A stretch of 64,000 nucleotides of DNA from UBA1127 sp034422455 (GCA_034422455.1 DAOUJQ010000012.1:124001-188000); one strand, 5' to 3'; counted from the stretch's first letter, positions 26,508 through 35,089 are shown. Program-made: numbers and translations. The notes: generated by a model from the sequence alone, not told the origin.

Positions 26508-26536
26508 TTGTCTTATCCGTCGTGCCTTCGTATAAT
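26508..26536 (+). promoter_or_regulatory. Promoter of plsX-fabG-fabL
   Basis: TTGTCT (26508-26513) and a perfect TATAAT (26531-26536) are 17 bases apart. Transcription would start about 40 bases before the plsX ATG. Confidence 0.8.
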
Positions 26537-26581
26537 CCGCCTATCATTGACTTGGCAAGGCCTCTTGCTCACGAGGAGCCA

Positions 26582-27607
26582 ATGACGAACTCTCATACAC
26601 AGCCTTTCCGAATTGCGCTGGACGCCATGGGTGGCGACTACGGGCCAAAGGAGACGGTGGCGGGCGCCGTCGCCGCGGTGACGGAGGCCAAGGGCCGCGT
26701 CGCCGTGCTGATCGTCGGCGACCCGGCGGAGGTGCAGCCGGAGCTGGACCGCCACGGCGGCGACCGGCTGCCCATCAAGCTCGTCCCTTCCGAGGGCGTC
26801 ATCCTCGACGGCGAGTCCCCGATGCAGGCCCTGCGCGCGAAACCGAAGGCCTCCTGCATCGTTGGCGTCGGCATGGTGAAGGAGGGCATCGCGGACGCCT
26901 TCGTGACGATGGGTTCCACCGGCGCGACCATGGCGGCCAGCGCGCTCCTCCTCGGCATGATGGAGGGCATCGAGCGTCCCGCGCTGGGCGGCCCGTTCAT
27001 CGGACTCGCGCCCCGGACCGTCATCATGGAGCTCGGCAGCAGCATAGACTGCCGGCCGTCCCAGTTGCTGGACTTTGCGGCGCTGGGCGTCGCCTTCAGC
27101 CGAACGTACCTGGAGGTGTCGGACCCGCGAGTGGGCATCCTGAGCGTCGGCGCGGAAGAGGGCAAGGGCAACCGACAGAGCAGGGATGCATACCCCCTCT
27201 TCCAGGACAGCGGCCTGAATTTCGTCGGCAACGTCGAGGGCCATGACCTGGGCGAGGACAAGGCAGACGTCGTGGTCTGCGACGGTTTCGTCGGCAACAT
27301 CCTCCTCAAGACGATCGAGGGGCTGGGCGACGGCCTGTCGCGCTACATGGCCGAGCGGCTCAAGGGCCACGTCGCGCAGGACGAGGCGGACGCCATCAGC
27401 CGGGACCTGTACGACCTGCTGAACCGCACCGAGTACAACGGCGGCGGGCCCCTCTTCGGCATCAAGGGGAACGTCGTTGTCGGCCATGGTCGCGCGAATG
27501 CGGCGGGCATCGCGCGGGCTGTGAACACCGCCGCGCGGCTGTGCGAGATCGACCTTGTCGCCAAGATGGAAGAGGAACTGAATTCCCTTCGGGCGCGTAC
27601 TGCGTAG
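26582..27607 (+). CDS. plsX: Phosphate acyltransferase PlsX
   Basis: Converts acyl-ACP to acyl-phosphate for phospholipid synthesis. The 341 residues begin with the conserved RIALDAMGGDYGPKE and include FVTMGSTGATMAASALL and VCDGFVGNILLKT, all typical of PlsX. The ATG at 26582 follows GAGGAG; an upstream in-frame start at 26522 would lie within the promoter and is unlikely. First gene of a three-gene fatty-acid/phospholipid operon; the usual rpmF or fabH neighbours are absent. Confidence 0.95.
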   Translation: MTNSHTQPFRIALDAMGGDYGPKETVAGAVAAVTEAKGRVAVLIVGDPAEVQPELDRHGGDRLPIKLVPSEGVILDGESPMQALRAKPKASCIVGVGMVKEGIADAFVTMGSTGATMAASALLLGMMEGIERPALGGPFIGLAPRTVIMELGSSIDCRPSQLLDFAALGVAFSRTYLEVSDPRVGILSVGAEEGKGNRQSRDAYPLFQDSGLNFVGNVEGHDLGEDKADVVVCDGFVGNILLKTIEGLGDGLSRYMAERLKGHVAQDEADAISRDLYDLLNRTEYNGGGPLFGIKGNVVVGHGRANAAGIARAVNTAARLCEIDLVAKMEEELNSLRARTA

Positions 27608-27631
27608 AATTGAACGTTTCGGAGCAACAGT

Positions 27632-28378
27632 TTGTCTTCAAACGGTAGGGTAGCCCTCATAACCGGCGGATCACGCGGAATCGGCAGGGCGATAGCGCTG
27701 CAGCTTGCCCAGCAGGGCATGCACATCGCCGTGAACTACGTCAGCAATGCTGACGCCGCGGCCGAGGTCGTGCAGCGGGTGGAGGACGCCGGCTCCCAGG
27801 CCGTTGCCGTGCAGGGCGACGTGACCAGGGCCGACGACGTCGAGCGCATCTTCGCGGAGACATCGCAGAGCCTCGGCAATGTCGAGATTCTGGTGAACAA
27901 CGCCGGCATCATCAGGGACTCCCTCCTCATGCGCATGACGGACGACGACTGGGACAGCGTCATCGACTTGGACCTGCGGAGCGTGTTCCTTTGCACCCGC
28001 GCCGGCATCCGCACGATGGTGCGGGCCCGGTGGGGCCGCGTCATCAACATCGGCTCCATCGTCGGACTGCGAGGGAATCAGGGCCAGGCCAACTACGCCG
28101 CGGCCAAGGCTGGGCTCGTGGGGTTCACCCAGAGCGTCGCCAAGGAGGTCGCCTCCCGCAACATCACCGTCAACTGCGTCGCCCCCGGCTACGTGGAGAC
28201 CGACATCGTCGAGGACCTCCCGCAGGACCTGAAGAAGTACATCATGGACCGGGTCCCCGTCGGGCGCTTCGGCCAGCCTGAGGAGATCGCCGGCATGGTG
28301 GGATTCCTCGCTTCCGACGCCGCAAGCTACATCACAGGGCAGGCCATTGCCGTCGATGGCGGCCTGGTGATCTCCTGA
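27632..28378 (+). CDS. fabG: 3-oxoacyl-[acyl-carrier-protein] reductase
   Basis: NADPH-dependent short-chain dehydrogenase of fatty-acid elongation, 248 residues. The dinucleotide motif TGGSRGIG is at 11-18, NNAG near 88-91, and the catalytic Tyr155-x3-Lys159 sits in the segment NYAAAKAG. The C-terminus YITGQAIAVDGG is conserved. Translation starts at TTG 27632 behind CGGAG. It lies 24 bases after plsX and 5 before fabL. Confidence 0.93.
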   Translation: MSSNGRVALITGGSRGIGRAIALQLAQQGMHIAVNYVSNADAAAEVVQRVEDAGSQAVAVQGDVTRADDVERIFAETSQSLGNVEILVNNAGIIRDSLLMRMTDDDWDSVIDLDLRSVFLCTRAGIRTMVRARWGRVINIGSIVGLRGNQGQANYAAAKAGLVGFTQSVAKEVASRNITVNCVAPGYVETDIVEDLPQDLKKYIMDRVPVGRFGQPEEIAGMVGFLASDAASYITGQAIAVDGGLVIS

Positions 28379-28383
28379 CGGCC

Positions 28384-29154
28384 ATGACCACCGCAGACCG
28401 CGGCAAGCCCTTTGCCGGGCGCGTCGCCCTCATCACCGGCGGGTCGAGAGGCATAGGCCGTGCCATCGCCCGGGAGTTCGCCGGCCAGGGCGCCAACATC
28501 GTCGTCAACTACTTTCGCAACCACAAGGAGGCGCGCGCCGCGCAGGTGGAGCTGGAGGGCTACGGCGTGCAGTGCCTGCGCGTCGCCGCGCACCTGGCCG
28601 AACCCCCGCAGGTGCGAAAGCTCATGCGGGCCGTCCGCGACAAGTTCGGCAGGCTCGACTTCCTCATCAACAACGCCGCGTCAGGCGTCAACCGGCCGGG
28701 GCTGGAACTCGAAGAGAAGCACTGGGACTGGACCCTGGACATCAATACCAAGGCGCCCTGGCTGTGCATGAAGGAGGCCGCGCCCCTCATGCCGCGCGGC
28801 GGCCGCGTGGTGAACATCAGCAGCCTGGGCGCGGGGCGCGTATTTCCCAACTACCTCTCGGTGGGCGTTTCAAAGGCGGGACTGGAAGCGGTGACGCGGT
28901 ACATGGCCGTCGAGCTCGCGCCGTTGGGCATCAACGTGAACGCCGTCTCCGGCGGCTACGTACAGACCGAGGCGCTTGAGCACTTCCCCAACCGCGACGA
29001 AATGCTCGCGACCGCGCAGTCGAAGACCCCCGGAGGCCAGCTCCTCACCCCCAAGGATCTGGCAAAGGCTGTCACTTTCCTGTGCAGCGACGACGCGGAA
29101 ATGATCCGCGGCCAGGTCCTCGTGGTCGACGGCGGGATGTCCCTGACCCTCTAG
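28384..29154 (+). CDS. fabL: Enoyl-[acyl-carrier-protein] reductase FabL
   Basis: Final reductase of each fatty-acid elongation round, NADPH-using SDR type; 256 residues. It shares with Bacillus FabL the segments NNAASGV-x-RP-x-LELEE, HWDWT, VGVSKAGLEAVTRYMAVEL, NAVSGG and EALEHFPNR. The catalytic spacing is Tyr-x6-Lys (NYLSVGVSK), the FabL/FabI pattern rather than the YxxxK of FabG. The gene directly follows fabG, completing a small fatty-acid module. The paralogue next door raises the chance of misannotation as a second fabG. Confidence 0.87.
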   Translation: MTTADRGKPFAGRVALITGGSRGIGRAIAREFAGQGANIVVNYFRNHKEARAAQVELEGYGVQCLRVAAHLAEPPQVRKLMRAVRDKFGRLDFLINNAASGVNRPGLELEEKHWDWTLDINTKAPWLCMKEAAPLMPRGGRVVNISSLGAGRVFPNYLSVGVSKAGLEAVTRYMAVELAPLGINVNAVSGGYVQTEALEHFPNRDEMLATAQSKTPGGQLLTPKDLAKAVTFLCSDDAEMIRGQVLVVDGGMSLTL

Positions 29155-29279
29155 GAGACGGGACGCAGCACAGCGCGAATGCTGCCTTCACCGCGGCTCC
29201 GTGGACGCTGAGGGAACCCAGAGACGTGCTCAGGCGTTGTACCATGCTATGTCATCCGCGGTGTCGAAAGGACGATTGC

Positions 29280-29792
29280 ATGACCAAACTTCTGGAAGAA
29301 GCATTTCAGCTTGCGCACCGGCTCTCGGAACGCGATCAGTATTTCTTCGCGCGCTTCCTATTAGGTGAACTCCTGGGAGAGAGCAACCTTTCGGGGATGC
29401 ACGGGCCGGATGTGCCGGAGTTCGGCGAGGCCCGTCCGTCGCGCGTGGCCGAGGCCGCGCCGCTCCAGTACCGCGCGGCCGGGTCCCCCCTCGTCATCAT
29501 CTCCGCTGACGACATCCCCAGCCCGAAGGAACCGGGTGATCCCTCGGAAGAGGAGCTGAAGGACACCTCCGCTATGATGGGTGAGGTGCATCGGCACGCG
29601 TTCGCCCTTCCGGACGACCAGCGGGAGATGTTCGCCGCCTTCATGCACCGCGAGGCCGTAGGCGAGTTGAAGTGGGCGGAGGCGTTTGCGACGCCGGAGG
29701 CGCAGGAGTGGGCTGGCCGCATGGCGGAGCAAGCCCGTGCGGATTTCAACGCCGGTCGCACCCGACCGCTGCGATCACAAGACTTTGATTGA
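29280..29792 (+). CDS. Putative antitoxin-like partner of a RelE-family toxin
   Basis: The 170-residue acidic protein begins MTKLLEEAFQLAHRLSERDQ, a helix resembling the N-terminus of small RelB-like antitoxins that accompany RelE toxins. It ends ADFNAGRTRPLRSQDFD, close to the common antitoxin tail. The ~100 residues between are low-complexity and acidic, with no recognised domain, so it is about twice the usual antitoxin length. Its stop overlaps the toxin start (TGATG). The antitoxin role is inferred from position. Confidence 0.6.
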   Translation: MTKLLEEAFQLAHRLSERDQYFFARFLLGELLGESNLSGMHGPDVPEFGEARPSRVAEAAPLQYRAAGSPLVIISADDIPSPKEPGDPSEEELKDTSAMMGEVHRHAFALPDDQREMFAAFMHREAVGELKWAEAFATPEAQEWAGRMAEQARADFNAGRTRPLRSQDFD

Positions 29793-30061
29793 TGCGGTCC
29801 AGAACGCGAAGGACCTTTTGGCGCGATTTTCGGCGCCTGCCTCCCCAGATGCAGCGACAGGCAGCGCAGTCGTTTCGTCGCTTTCTTGCAAACCCGTTTC
29901 AGCCTGGGTTGGATTTCAAACCCGTCATTCCACAAGAGGGGCTGTGGTCAGTCCGCGTGAACGACAATTACCGCGCTCTCGGTACGATGGTGGGCGGGGA
30001 CATCGTTTGGGAGTGGATTGGCCCACACGACGAGTACATCCGCCGGATACGGCGGCGCTAG
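29792..30061 (+). CDS. RelE/ParE-family toxin
   Basis: The 89-residue basic protein has the RelE-fold pattern: N-terminal helices (FWRDFRRLPPQMQRQAAQSF), the NP-x-x-P-G-L turn, then beta strands with LWSVRVNDNYRALG and VWEWIGPHDEYIRRI. Members of this family cleave mRNA on the ribosome or inhibit gyrase; this sequence does not decide which. ATG 29792 overlaps the preceding stop; a TTG one codon upstream is also possible. It converges on the molybdoenzyme gene with an 11-base gap. Confidence 0.8.
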   Translation: MRSRTRRTFWRDFRRLPPQMQRQAAQSFRRFLANPFQPGLDFKPVIPQEGLWSVRVNDNYRALGTMVGGDIVWEWIGPHDEYIRRIRRR

Positions 30062-30072
30062 TCCCGTCTCTC

Positions 30073-32400
30073 TTAGACTGCAGCCCCCTGCTCCGCCAGC
30101 GCCTTCTGCACCCTCACAGGCGACATGGGCAGGTCGGCCATGCGCAGCCCCGTCGCCGCGTAGATCGCGTTCGCCACAGCCGCGGGCGGCGGCACGATGG
30201 GCACCTCGCCGACGCCTCGCGCGCCGTACGGGTGGCCTGGGCTCGGCACCGTCACCAGGATCGTGTCCACCTTTGGCACGTCCAGCGCGATGGGCATGCG
30301 GTAATCGAGGAAGCTGGAGTTCATCATCCTGCCCTCGCCGTCGAGGAAGTACTCCTCGTTCAGCGCCCAGCCGATGCCCTGCACGACGCCGCCCTGGATC
30401 TGGCCCTCCACGTAGCTGGGGTGGATGGGCTGGCCCACGTCCTGCGCGGCTGTGTAGCGGAGCACCTCCACCTTGCCCGTCTCCGGGTCGACCTCCACGT
30501 CGACCACGTGGACGGCGAACGTCGCGCCCTGCCCCCGCGGGTTGACGGAGGCGTTGCCGGAGATGGGCCCGCCGGTTGCGTTGAGCTGTGCTGCCATCTC
30601 CTTGAACGTCCTGGTGAGGGCGCTGTCCGTGCGGTGCTTGAGGACGCCGTTCTCGTACAGCACGTCCTCCTCGGACACGTCCCACATCTTGGCGGCCCTG
30701 GCGATCATCTGCTGCCGGATATCCAGCGCCGCCGTGTAGCTCGCCCAGCCGGTCTTGAACGTCACGGAGCTCCCGCCCGTGTTGGACGTGTAGCCGATGC
30801 TGTCCGTGTCCCCGACCGAGGGCTTCACGTCCTCGGCGGGGATGCCGAGCAGCTCCGCGAGGTGCATCGCGGCCGACGCGCGAGTGCCGCCAATGTCCGG
30901 CGAGCCCTCCAGCAGGATCACGGTGCCGTCGGGGTTGACGCTGGCGTGGGCCGTCGACGGCCCCGTGCCGTTGCCCCAGAACCCCGCGGCGACGCCCCGG
31001 CCGCGCCACTTGCCTTCGATCGGCGTGTTGTAGTGTTCGCTCTCCTGCACCGCGGCGACCGTTTCGGCCATGCCGACGCTGCCGAAGGTGGGACCAGTCA
31101 GGCGGCGCTCGCCCTCGCGGGCCGCGTTGATCATGCGGAACTTGAGCGGGTCAACGCCGATGCGCTCAGCCAGCTCGTCCACGACGGTCTCCACAGCGAA
31201 GGACGCGGCAGGCACGCCCGGCGCGCGGTACGCGGCGCTCTTCGGCCGGTTGACCACCACGTCGATTCCCTCGATGTAGCCGTTCGGGATGACGTAGGGT
31301 GAGAACATGCACTGGCACCCGCCCGACACCGGCGAGCCGGGGAAAGCGCCGGCCTCGTACAGGAGGTACGCTTCCGCAGCCGTGATCTTGCCGTCGCGAG
31401 TGGCGCCCATCTTCACCCGAATGTGCGCGCCCGCGGTTGGGCCCGTGGCCTCGAGGACCTCGGTGCGGTTCATGGACAGCTTGACGGGGTGGCCGGACTT
31501 ACGCGACAACACCGCCGCCACCGGCTCCAGGTACACCACGAGCTTTCCGCCAAACCCCCCGCCAATCTCCATCGGGATGGCCTTGACGTTGGAGATGGGA
31601 ATGTTCAGCAGCCGTGACGTCTGCTCCCGCACCATGAACTGCCCCTGGCTGCTGGACCAGATGGTCAGCTTGCCGTCCGGGCCCCAGTGCGCCGTTGCCG
31701 CGTGCGGCTCGATGTAGCCCTGGTGTACGGGCGACGTGTGGAACTCGCGCTCCACGATCTCGTCCGCTTCCGCGAATCCCTCCGCGGGGTCGCCGAGCAG
31801 GAACTCGAAGCGGTTGGCGACGTTGGTCTGCTCCTCCGTGTCCCCCTCGCTACGGTATCCGCCCGCGCGGACGTAGGCGGTGGACATGGTAGCGAGTTGC
31901 GGGTGCAGGATCGGCGCGCCGGGCTTCATCGCCTCGCGGGCGTCCGTGACTGGCGGCAATACCTCGTATTCCACGTCGATCAACTCGAGCGCCTGCTCCG
32001 CCGCGTGGGCGCTGGTCGCCGCGACTGCCGCGACGGCGTGGCCCTTGTAGAGGGCCTTCTCATTGGCCATGACGTTGTTGCTGAGAAATCGGAAGTTGTG
32101 CAGGGAGCCCTCCACCAGGTCCTCGACGAGTCCCGAGAGCTGCGGCAGGTCTGCTGCTGTGGCGACGGCGCGCACGCCCGGGTAGGCCTCCGCGCGGCTG
32201 GTGTCGATGGACTTGATGATGGCGTGGCTGTGCGGGCTGCGCAGGACCCTGCCGTGGAGCAGGCCGGGCAGGTTGATGTCCGCGCTGAACCGCGCGTTGC
32301 CGGTCACCTTGTCCACGCCGTCGTGGCGCACCGGCCGCGTTCCCACGACCTTGTAGGAGCCGTTGGTGTAGTTCCCGTTGCCGCTGCCGTTCGTTGCCAT
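30073..32400 (-). CDS. Xanthine-dehydrogenase-family molybdopterin-binding subunit
   Basis: Large molybdenum-cofactor subunit of the CoxL/XDH/4-hydroxybenzoyl-CoA reductase family, 775 residues. It has an a/b hammerhead domain (about 30-140, DGVDKVTGNARFSADI) followed by the Mo-binding domain with EIGGGFGGK and GQGQFMVREQ-like segments. The active-site loop reads AYRAPG, not the AYRCSFR with catalytic Cys of form I CO dehydrogenases, so CO oxidation is unlikely. The 2Fe-2S and FAD subunits are not in the window. It lies 28 bases behind ygfZ on the same strand. The ATG follows CGGAGG. Confidence 0.88.
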   Translation of the reverse strand: MATNGSGNGNYTNGSYKVVGTRPVRHDGVDKVTGNARFSADINLPGLLHGRVLRSPHSHAIIKSIDTSRAEAYPGVRAVATAADLPQLSGLVEDLVEGSLHNFRFLSNNVMANEKALYKGHAVAAVAATSAHAAEQALELIDVEYEVLPPVTDAREAMKPGAPILHPQLATMSTAYVRAGGYRSEGDTEEQTNVANRFEFLLGDPAEGFAEADEIVEREFHTSPVHQGYIEPHAATAHWGPDGKLTIWSSSQGQFMVREQTSRLLNIPISNVKAIPMEIGGGFGGKLVVYLEPVAAVLSRKSGHPVKLSMNRTEVLEATGPTAGAHIRVKMGATRDGKITAAEAYLLYEAGAFPGSPVSGGCQCMFSPYVIPNGYIEGIDVVVNRPKSAAYRAPGVPAASFAVETVVDELAERIGVDPLKFRMINAAREGERRLTGPTFGSVGMAETVAAVQESEHYNTPIEGKWRGRGVAAGFWGNGTGPSTAHASVNPDGTVILLEGSPDIGGTRASAAMHLAELLGIPAEDVKPSVGDTDSIGYTSNTGGSSVTFKTGWASYTAALDIRQQMIARAAKMWDVSEEDVLYENGVLKHRTDSALTRTFKEMAAQLNATGGPISGNASVNPRGQGATFAVHVVDVEVDPETGKVEVLRYTAAQDVGQPIHPSYVEGQIQGGVVQGIGWALNEEYFLDGEGRMMNSSFLDYRMPIALDVPKVDTILVTVPSPGHPYGARGVGEVPIVPPPAAVANAIYAATGLRMADLPMSPVRVQKALAEQGAAV

Positions 32401-32428
32401 GGAAGTCCTCCGTACGGGTTGTCTGCGG

Positions 32429-33508
32429 CTACGCGGCCGCGCCTTGTTGTGCTTCTTCCGGTGCCCAGGTGATCGTAATGGCCGGACCGTTCTCGCCGGC
32501 GTGCAAGGTGGCGCCGGCTCTTGCATGCGCCGCCCTCACGAGCGCCAGCCCCGCCTGCACTCCGTCGCGAATGATAGGCGATATGCTCGTCACGCGCCCC
32601 ATCGCCGCCCCGTCGGCGAGCAGCACGACTCCTGCCGGCCAGTCCTCGCCTGCCGGCAATTCCACCGAGACCATGAACCGCTGAATCCGGTGGTAATTGT
32701 ACAGCCTGGCCACAACTTCCTGCCCGGTGTAGCACCCCTTGGTCCAGGAGACCTCGCCGAGGAGGCCGGCTTCCAGGGGGTTGTTGTCGTCGGTGAACTC
32801 GTTGCCCCACTGCGGTATGCGCGCGCCGATGCGCAGCGCCTCGAGCGCGTCCCGACCGGCGGGCGTCGCGCCCTCTGCCAGCGCCGCTCGCCATAGCGCT
32901 TCAGCCGAGTCCGCGGGGACGACGACGCTGAAACCCGGCTGTCCCGCCGGATCAGTGCGGGCGACGAGGGCCTGCTCGCCGCGCCACTCGGCCGATGCGC
33001 AGCCAAGCGATGGGAGTCCCGCGACGGACACACCCAACGCCCTCTCGACGATGGAAGACGCGCCAGGCCCAAGCACGGAGACCATTATGGTCGATTCCGT
33101 TATGTCCTGCAGCGTGGTGTCCTCGTCGAAGGTGAACGTGTCGATCCAGTCGGCAACCTCACCCTGCCGGCCCGGCGAGGTCAGCAGCAGGAAGTCCTCG
33201 CCCCAGGGCAGCATGGTAATCCAGTCGACGATGCGGCCTTTGCCAGTGGTGATGACCGTGGTCTGGCCCGCGCCGTCGGGAAGCGGGTCGACGAGGTTGG
33301 TGCTGAGCCGGTTCAGCAGGTCGAGGGTGTCCTTGCCTCTAGCGAGGATGCGCCCGCCGTGGGTCGCATCGGCGACGGCCGCGCCGGTCTGCGCAGCCTC
33401 GTATTCCGCCGCAACGTCGCCGAACCGCGCGGCAACCGAGCAGTCACCTACCATGCAGAAGGTGGCGCCCAGCTGCTGTTGTGCTTCGTAGAGCGGCGTC
33501 CGCTCCAT
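32429..33508 (-). CDS. ygfZ: YgfZ/GcvT-like folate-binding protein
   Basis: Folate-dependent protein that supports maturation of certain Fe-S enzymes. The 359 residues share the GcvT fold and carry the diagnostic YgfZ motif KGCYTGQEVVAR with its conserved Cys near residue 243. It lies between an A-type Fe-S carrier gene (75 bases upstream) and a molybdo-Fe-S enzyme subunit (28 bases downstream), which fits a role in assembling that enzyme. It is distinct from true gcvT at 17.7 kb. Confidence 0.9.
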   Translation of the reverse strand: MERTPLYEAQQQLGATFCMVGDCSVAARFGDVAAEYEAAQTGAAVADATHGGRILARGKDTLDLLNRLSTNLVDPLPDGAGQTTVITTGKGRIVDWITMLPWGEDFLLLTSPGRQGEVADWIDTFTFDEDTTLQDITESTIMVSVLGPGASSIVERALGVSVAGLPSLGCASAEWRGEQALVARTDPAGQPGFSVVVPADSAEALWRAALAEGATPAGRDALEALRIGARIPQWGNEFTDDNNPLEAGLLGEVSWTKGCYTGQEVVARLYNYHRIQRFMVSVELPAGEDWPAGVVLLADGAAMGRVTSISPIIRDGVQAGLALVRAAHARAGATLHAGENGPAITITWAPEEAQQGAAA

Positions 33509-33583
33509 GCTTCAACCCTCGTATATGGAAAGGCCGCCGTCCTGCGCAGCGCGGGAGGCGGCCACCTTTGCGTTACGGCGTTG

Positions 33584-33934
33584 TTAGACGGAGAAGCTCG
33601 TGCCGCATCCGCAGGTGCTCTTGGCGTTCGGGTTGCTGAAGGTGAACCCCTTACCGTTCAGGCCGTCCGAGAAGTCCAGCTCGGTGCCTGCTAGGAAGAC
33701 GAAGCTCTTCTTGGGGACGAACAGCCGGATGCCCTGTTCCTCGATGATCCTGTCTTCCTCCCGGGGGCCATCCTCCACAGACAGCGTGTAGGTGAGGCCG
33801 GAGCACCCTCCGCCCTTCACGCCAACGCGCAGCCCGAACTCGTCGCCCTTCCCGTCCTTCTCCGCGAAGTACATGACCTTCTTGGCGGCGCGCTCGGTGA
33901 TATGAATGGTCAGTGGTGTTACCGCGTCCGGCAT
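33584..33934 (-). CDS. erpA: A-type iron-sulfur carrier (ErpA/IscA/HesB family)
   Basis: The 116-residue protein delivers Fe-S clusters to target apoproteins. The three conserved cysteines are in GGGCSGL and CGCGTSFSV. ATG 33932-33934 follows GGAGGA; six codons upstream an in-frame start is less likely. The family includes ErpA, IscA and SufA, which sequence alone does not separate cleanly, so the symbol is provisional. First gene of the erpA-ygfZ-molybdoenzyme set. Confidence 0.88.
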   Translation of the reverse strand: MPDAVTPLTIHITERAAKKVMYFAEKDGKGDEFGLRVGVKGGGCSGLTYTLSVEDGPREEDRIIEEQGIRLFVPKKSFVFLAGTELDFSDGLNGKGFTFSNPNAKSTCGCGTSFSV

Positions 33935-34031
33935 GTCTCCTCCTTGAACCACTACCTGCCCGGTGCAGTAATCGTATGGTAGCTAGGCGGCCGTGGAGTG
34001 TCAATCACAAGGGAGCGGCGGCATCAGGCGC

Positions 34032-34430
34032 TTAGTTCTCCAGCAGGACCGTCCCGTACATGCGAGAGAACCTCCGGTCAAACGTGTAGAGCGGCATGGC
34101 CCCATTGCGACTGGCTGCCCCCAGGATCATGCGATCCGCAAAGTCGGCCCCGCCCCGGCGGTAGCTTTCGGTGGCTTGCGTCACGTCTTCCGCGACCTCG
34201 AAGACGAGACTGTCCGTGGCGAGCATCTCAAGTAGAACGTCCGCAATTTGCTCCCGGGTGAACCGATAGGACCGCTCCAGGACCCAAACCACCTCAGTGA
34301 TGACTTCCCTGCATATGAAACCTTGGCCATCTGGAGTCAGGCCCTCCAGCAGGTCCCGGGCCGCCTCTGCCTGCTCAGCGTCGTCTCGCACGAGATAGCG
34401 AACAAGCACGTTGGTGTCCAGGCTGATCAC
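34032..34430 (-). CDS. vapC: PIN-domain toxin VapC
   Basis: Ribonuclease toxin of a type II system, 132 residues. The PIN acidic residues are visible: D5 in LDTNVLVRYL, a conserved Glu in ITEVVWVLE, and Asp residues in ADFADRMILG and YTFDRRF. The start ATG overlaps the vapB stop (34427-34430), the usual coupling. Intact and probably functional. Confidence 0.92.
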   Translation of the reverse strand: MISLDTNVLVRYLVRDDAEQAEAARDLLEGLTPDGQGFICREVITEVVWVLERSYRFTREQIADVLLEMLATDSLVFEVAEDVTQATESYRRGGADFADRMILGAASRNGAMPLYTFDRRFSRMYGTVLLEN

Positions 34431-34660
34431 CTGCCTGCTGCTCCCTCCGCAATGGCCTGGTCCATTTCTTCCAAGGTCACCGGCGGGCCGTCATACGGCA
34501 GCGCCCCGTAAAGCCTGGTGATGGAGCGGACCGGCATAATCCTGACCTGCCCGTCCTGGATGAAGTAGCGGATGCGGTCTCCGGTCTCCACGGCGAGCGC
34601 ATCCCTCACTACTTTGGGCAGGGTGGTCTGGCCTTTGGACGTGATGCCGGATTCAACCAT
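34427..34660 (-). CDS. vapB: AbrB/MazE-type antitoxin VapB
   Basis: The 77-residue antitoxin has an N-terminal swapped-hairpin AbrB domain (SGITSKGQTTLPKVVRDAL) for DNA binding and toxin-neutralising C-terminus (LEEMDQAIAEGA). It should neutralise VapC and repress the operon. It is clearly paralogous to the vapB copy at 34856-35089. Confidence 0.9.
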   Translation of the reverse strand: MVESGITSKGQTTLPKVVRDALAVETGDRIRYFIQDGQVRIMPVRSITRLYGALPYDGPPVTLEEMDQAIAEGAAGR

Positions 34661-34700
34661 GAGCAGCCTCCCATTTCATTGCAAACTGATTACTTTCCTT

Positions 34701-34739
34701 ACTTGATGGAGTATACCAAAGCTCAAGTAGATAATGCAA
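34701..34739 (-). promoter_or_regulatory. vapBC promoter and operator
   Basis: On the minus strand TTGCAT (34734-34739) and TATACT (34710-34715) are 18 bases apart. ACTTGA (34701-34706) and TCAAGT (34723-34728) form an inverted repeat spanning the -10, the expected position for VapB autorepression. Confidence 0.7.
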
Positions 34740-34758
34740 GGGGTAGATATCTATTTCC

Positions 34759-34859
34759 CTACAATCTCTGTAGCCCCGGCAGCTCCCGCGCGACCTCTGC
34801 CTGTTCAGCGTCTCGCCCGCAGGGTAGCGAACGACGACGTTCGTGTCGATAGAGGTCAT
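34759..34859 (-). pseudogene. Decayed vapC remnant
   Basis: The start (ATG ACC TCT ATC GAC ACG AAC) encodes MTSIDTNVVVRY, matching the VapC N-terminus, and overlaps the second vapB exactly as in the intact pair. After RY the frame shifts: the shifted frame reads DAEQAEVARELPGLQRL and hits a stop at 34759-34761. The intact copy has DAEQAEAARDLLEGL here. The rest of the PIN domain is missing, so the toxin is dead. Confidence 0.85.
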
Positions 34860-35089
34860 CCTTCAGCGGCCCCCTCCGCGATGGCACGGTCCATGTCCTC
34901 CAAGCTCACGACCGGGCCGTCGTATCTCAAGCTGCGGAACAGGCGGCTGGTAGGCCGAACAGGCATTATTAGTACCCCTTCGTCCACGATGACATAGCGG
35001 ACCTCATCTCCTGTCTTGACTGCCAGTGAGTCCCTGACGGCCTTGGGAAGAGTCGTCTGTCCCTTTGCGGTTATGCTGGATTCGATCAT
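34856..35089 (-). CDS. Orphan VapB antitoxin (paralogue)
   Basis: The 77 residues are strongly similar to the neighbouring VapB (SSITAKGQTTLPKAVRDSL, VVSLEDMDRAIAEGA). The AbrB domain is intact, so it may still bind DNA or cross-neutralise the intact VapC. Its cognate toxin is reduced to a frameshifted fragment. It appears to come from tandem duplication of a whole vapBC locus. Confidence 0.87.
   Translation of the reverse strand: MIESSITAKGQTTLPKAVRDSLAVKTGDEVRYVIVDEGVLIMPVRPTSRLFRSLRYDGPVVSLEDMDRAIAEGAAEG

Noticed and set aside
30073..32400. Carbon monoxide dehydrogenase large subunit (coxL form I)
   Set aside because: The active-site loop is AYRAPG without the catalytic Cys of the form I loop, so only the broader molybdoenzyme family is assigned.
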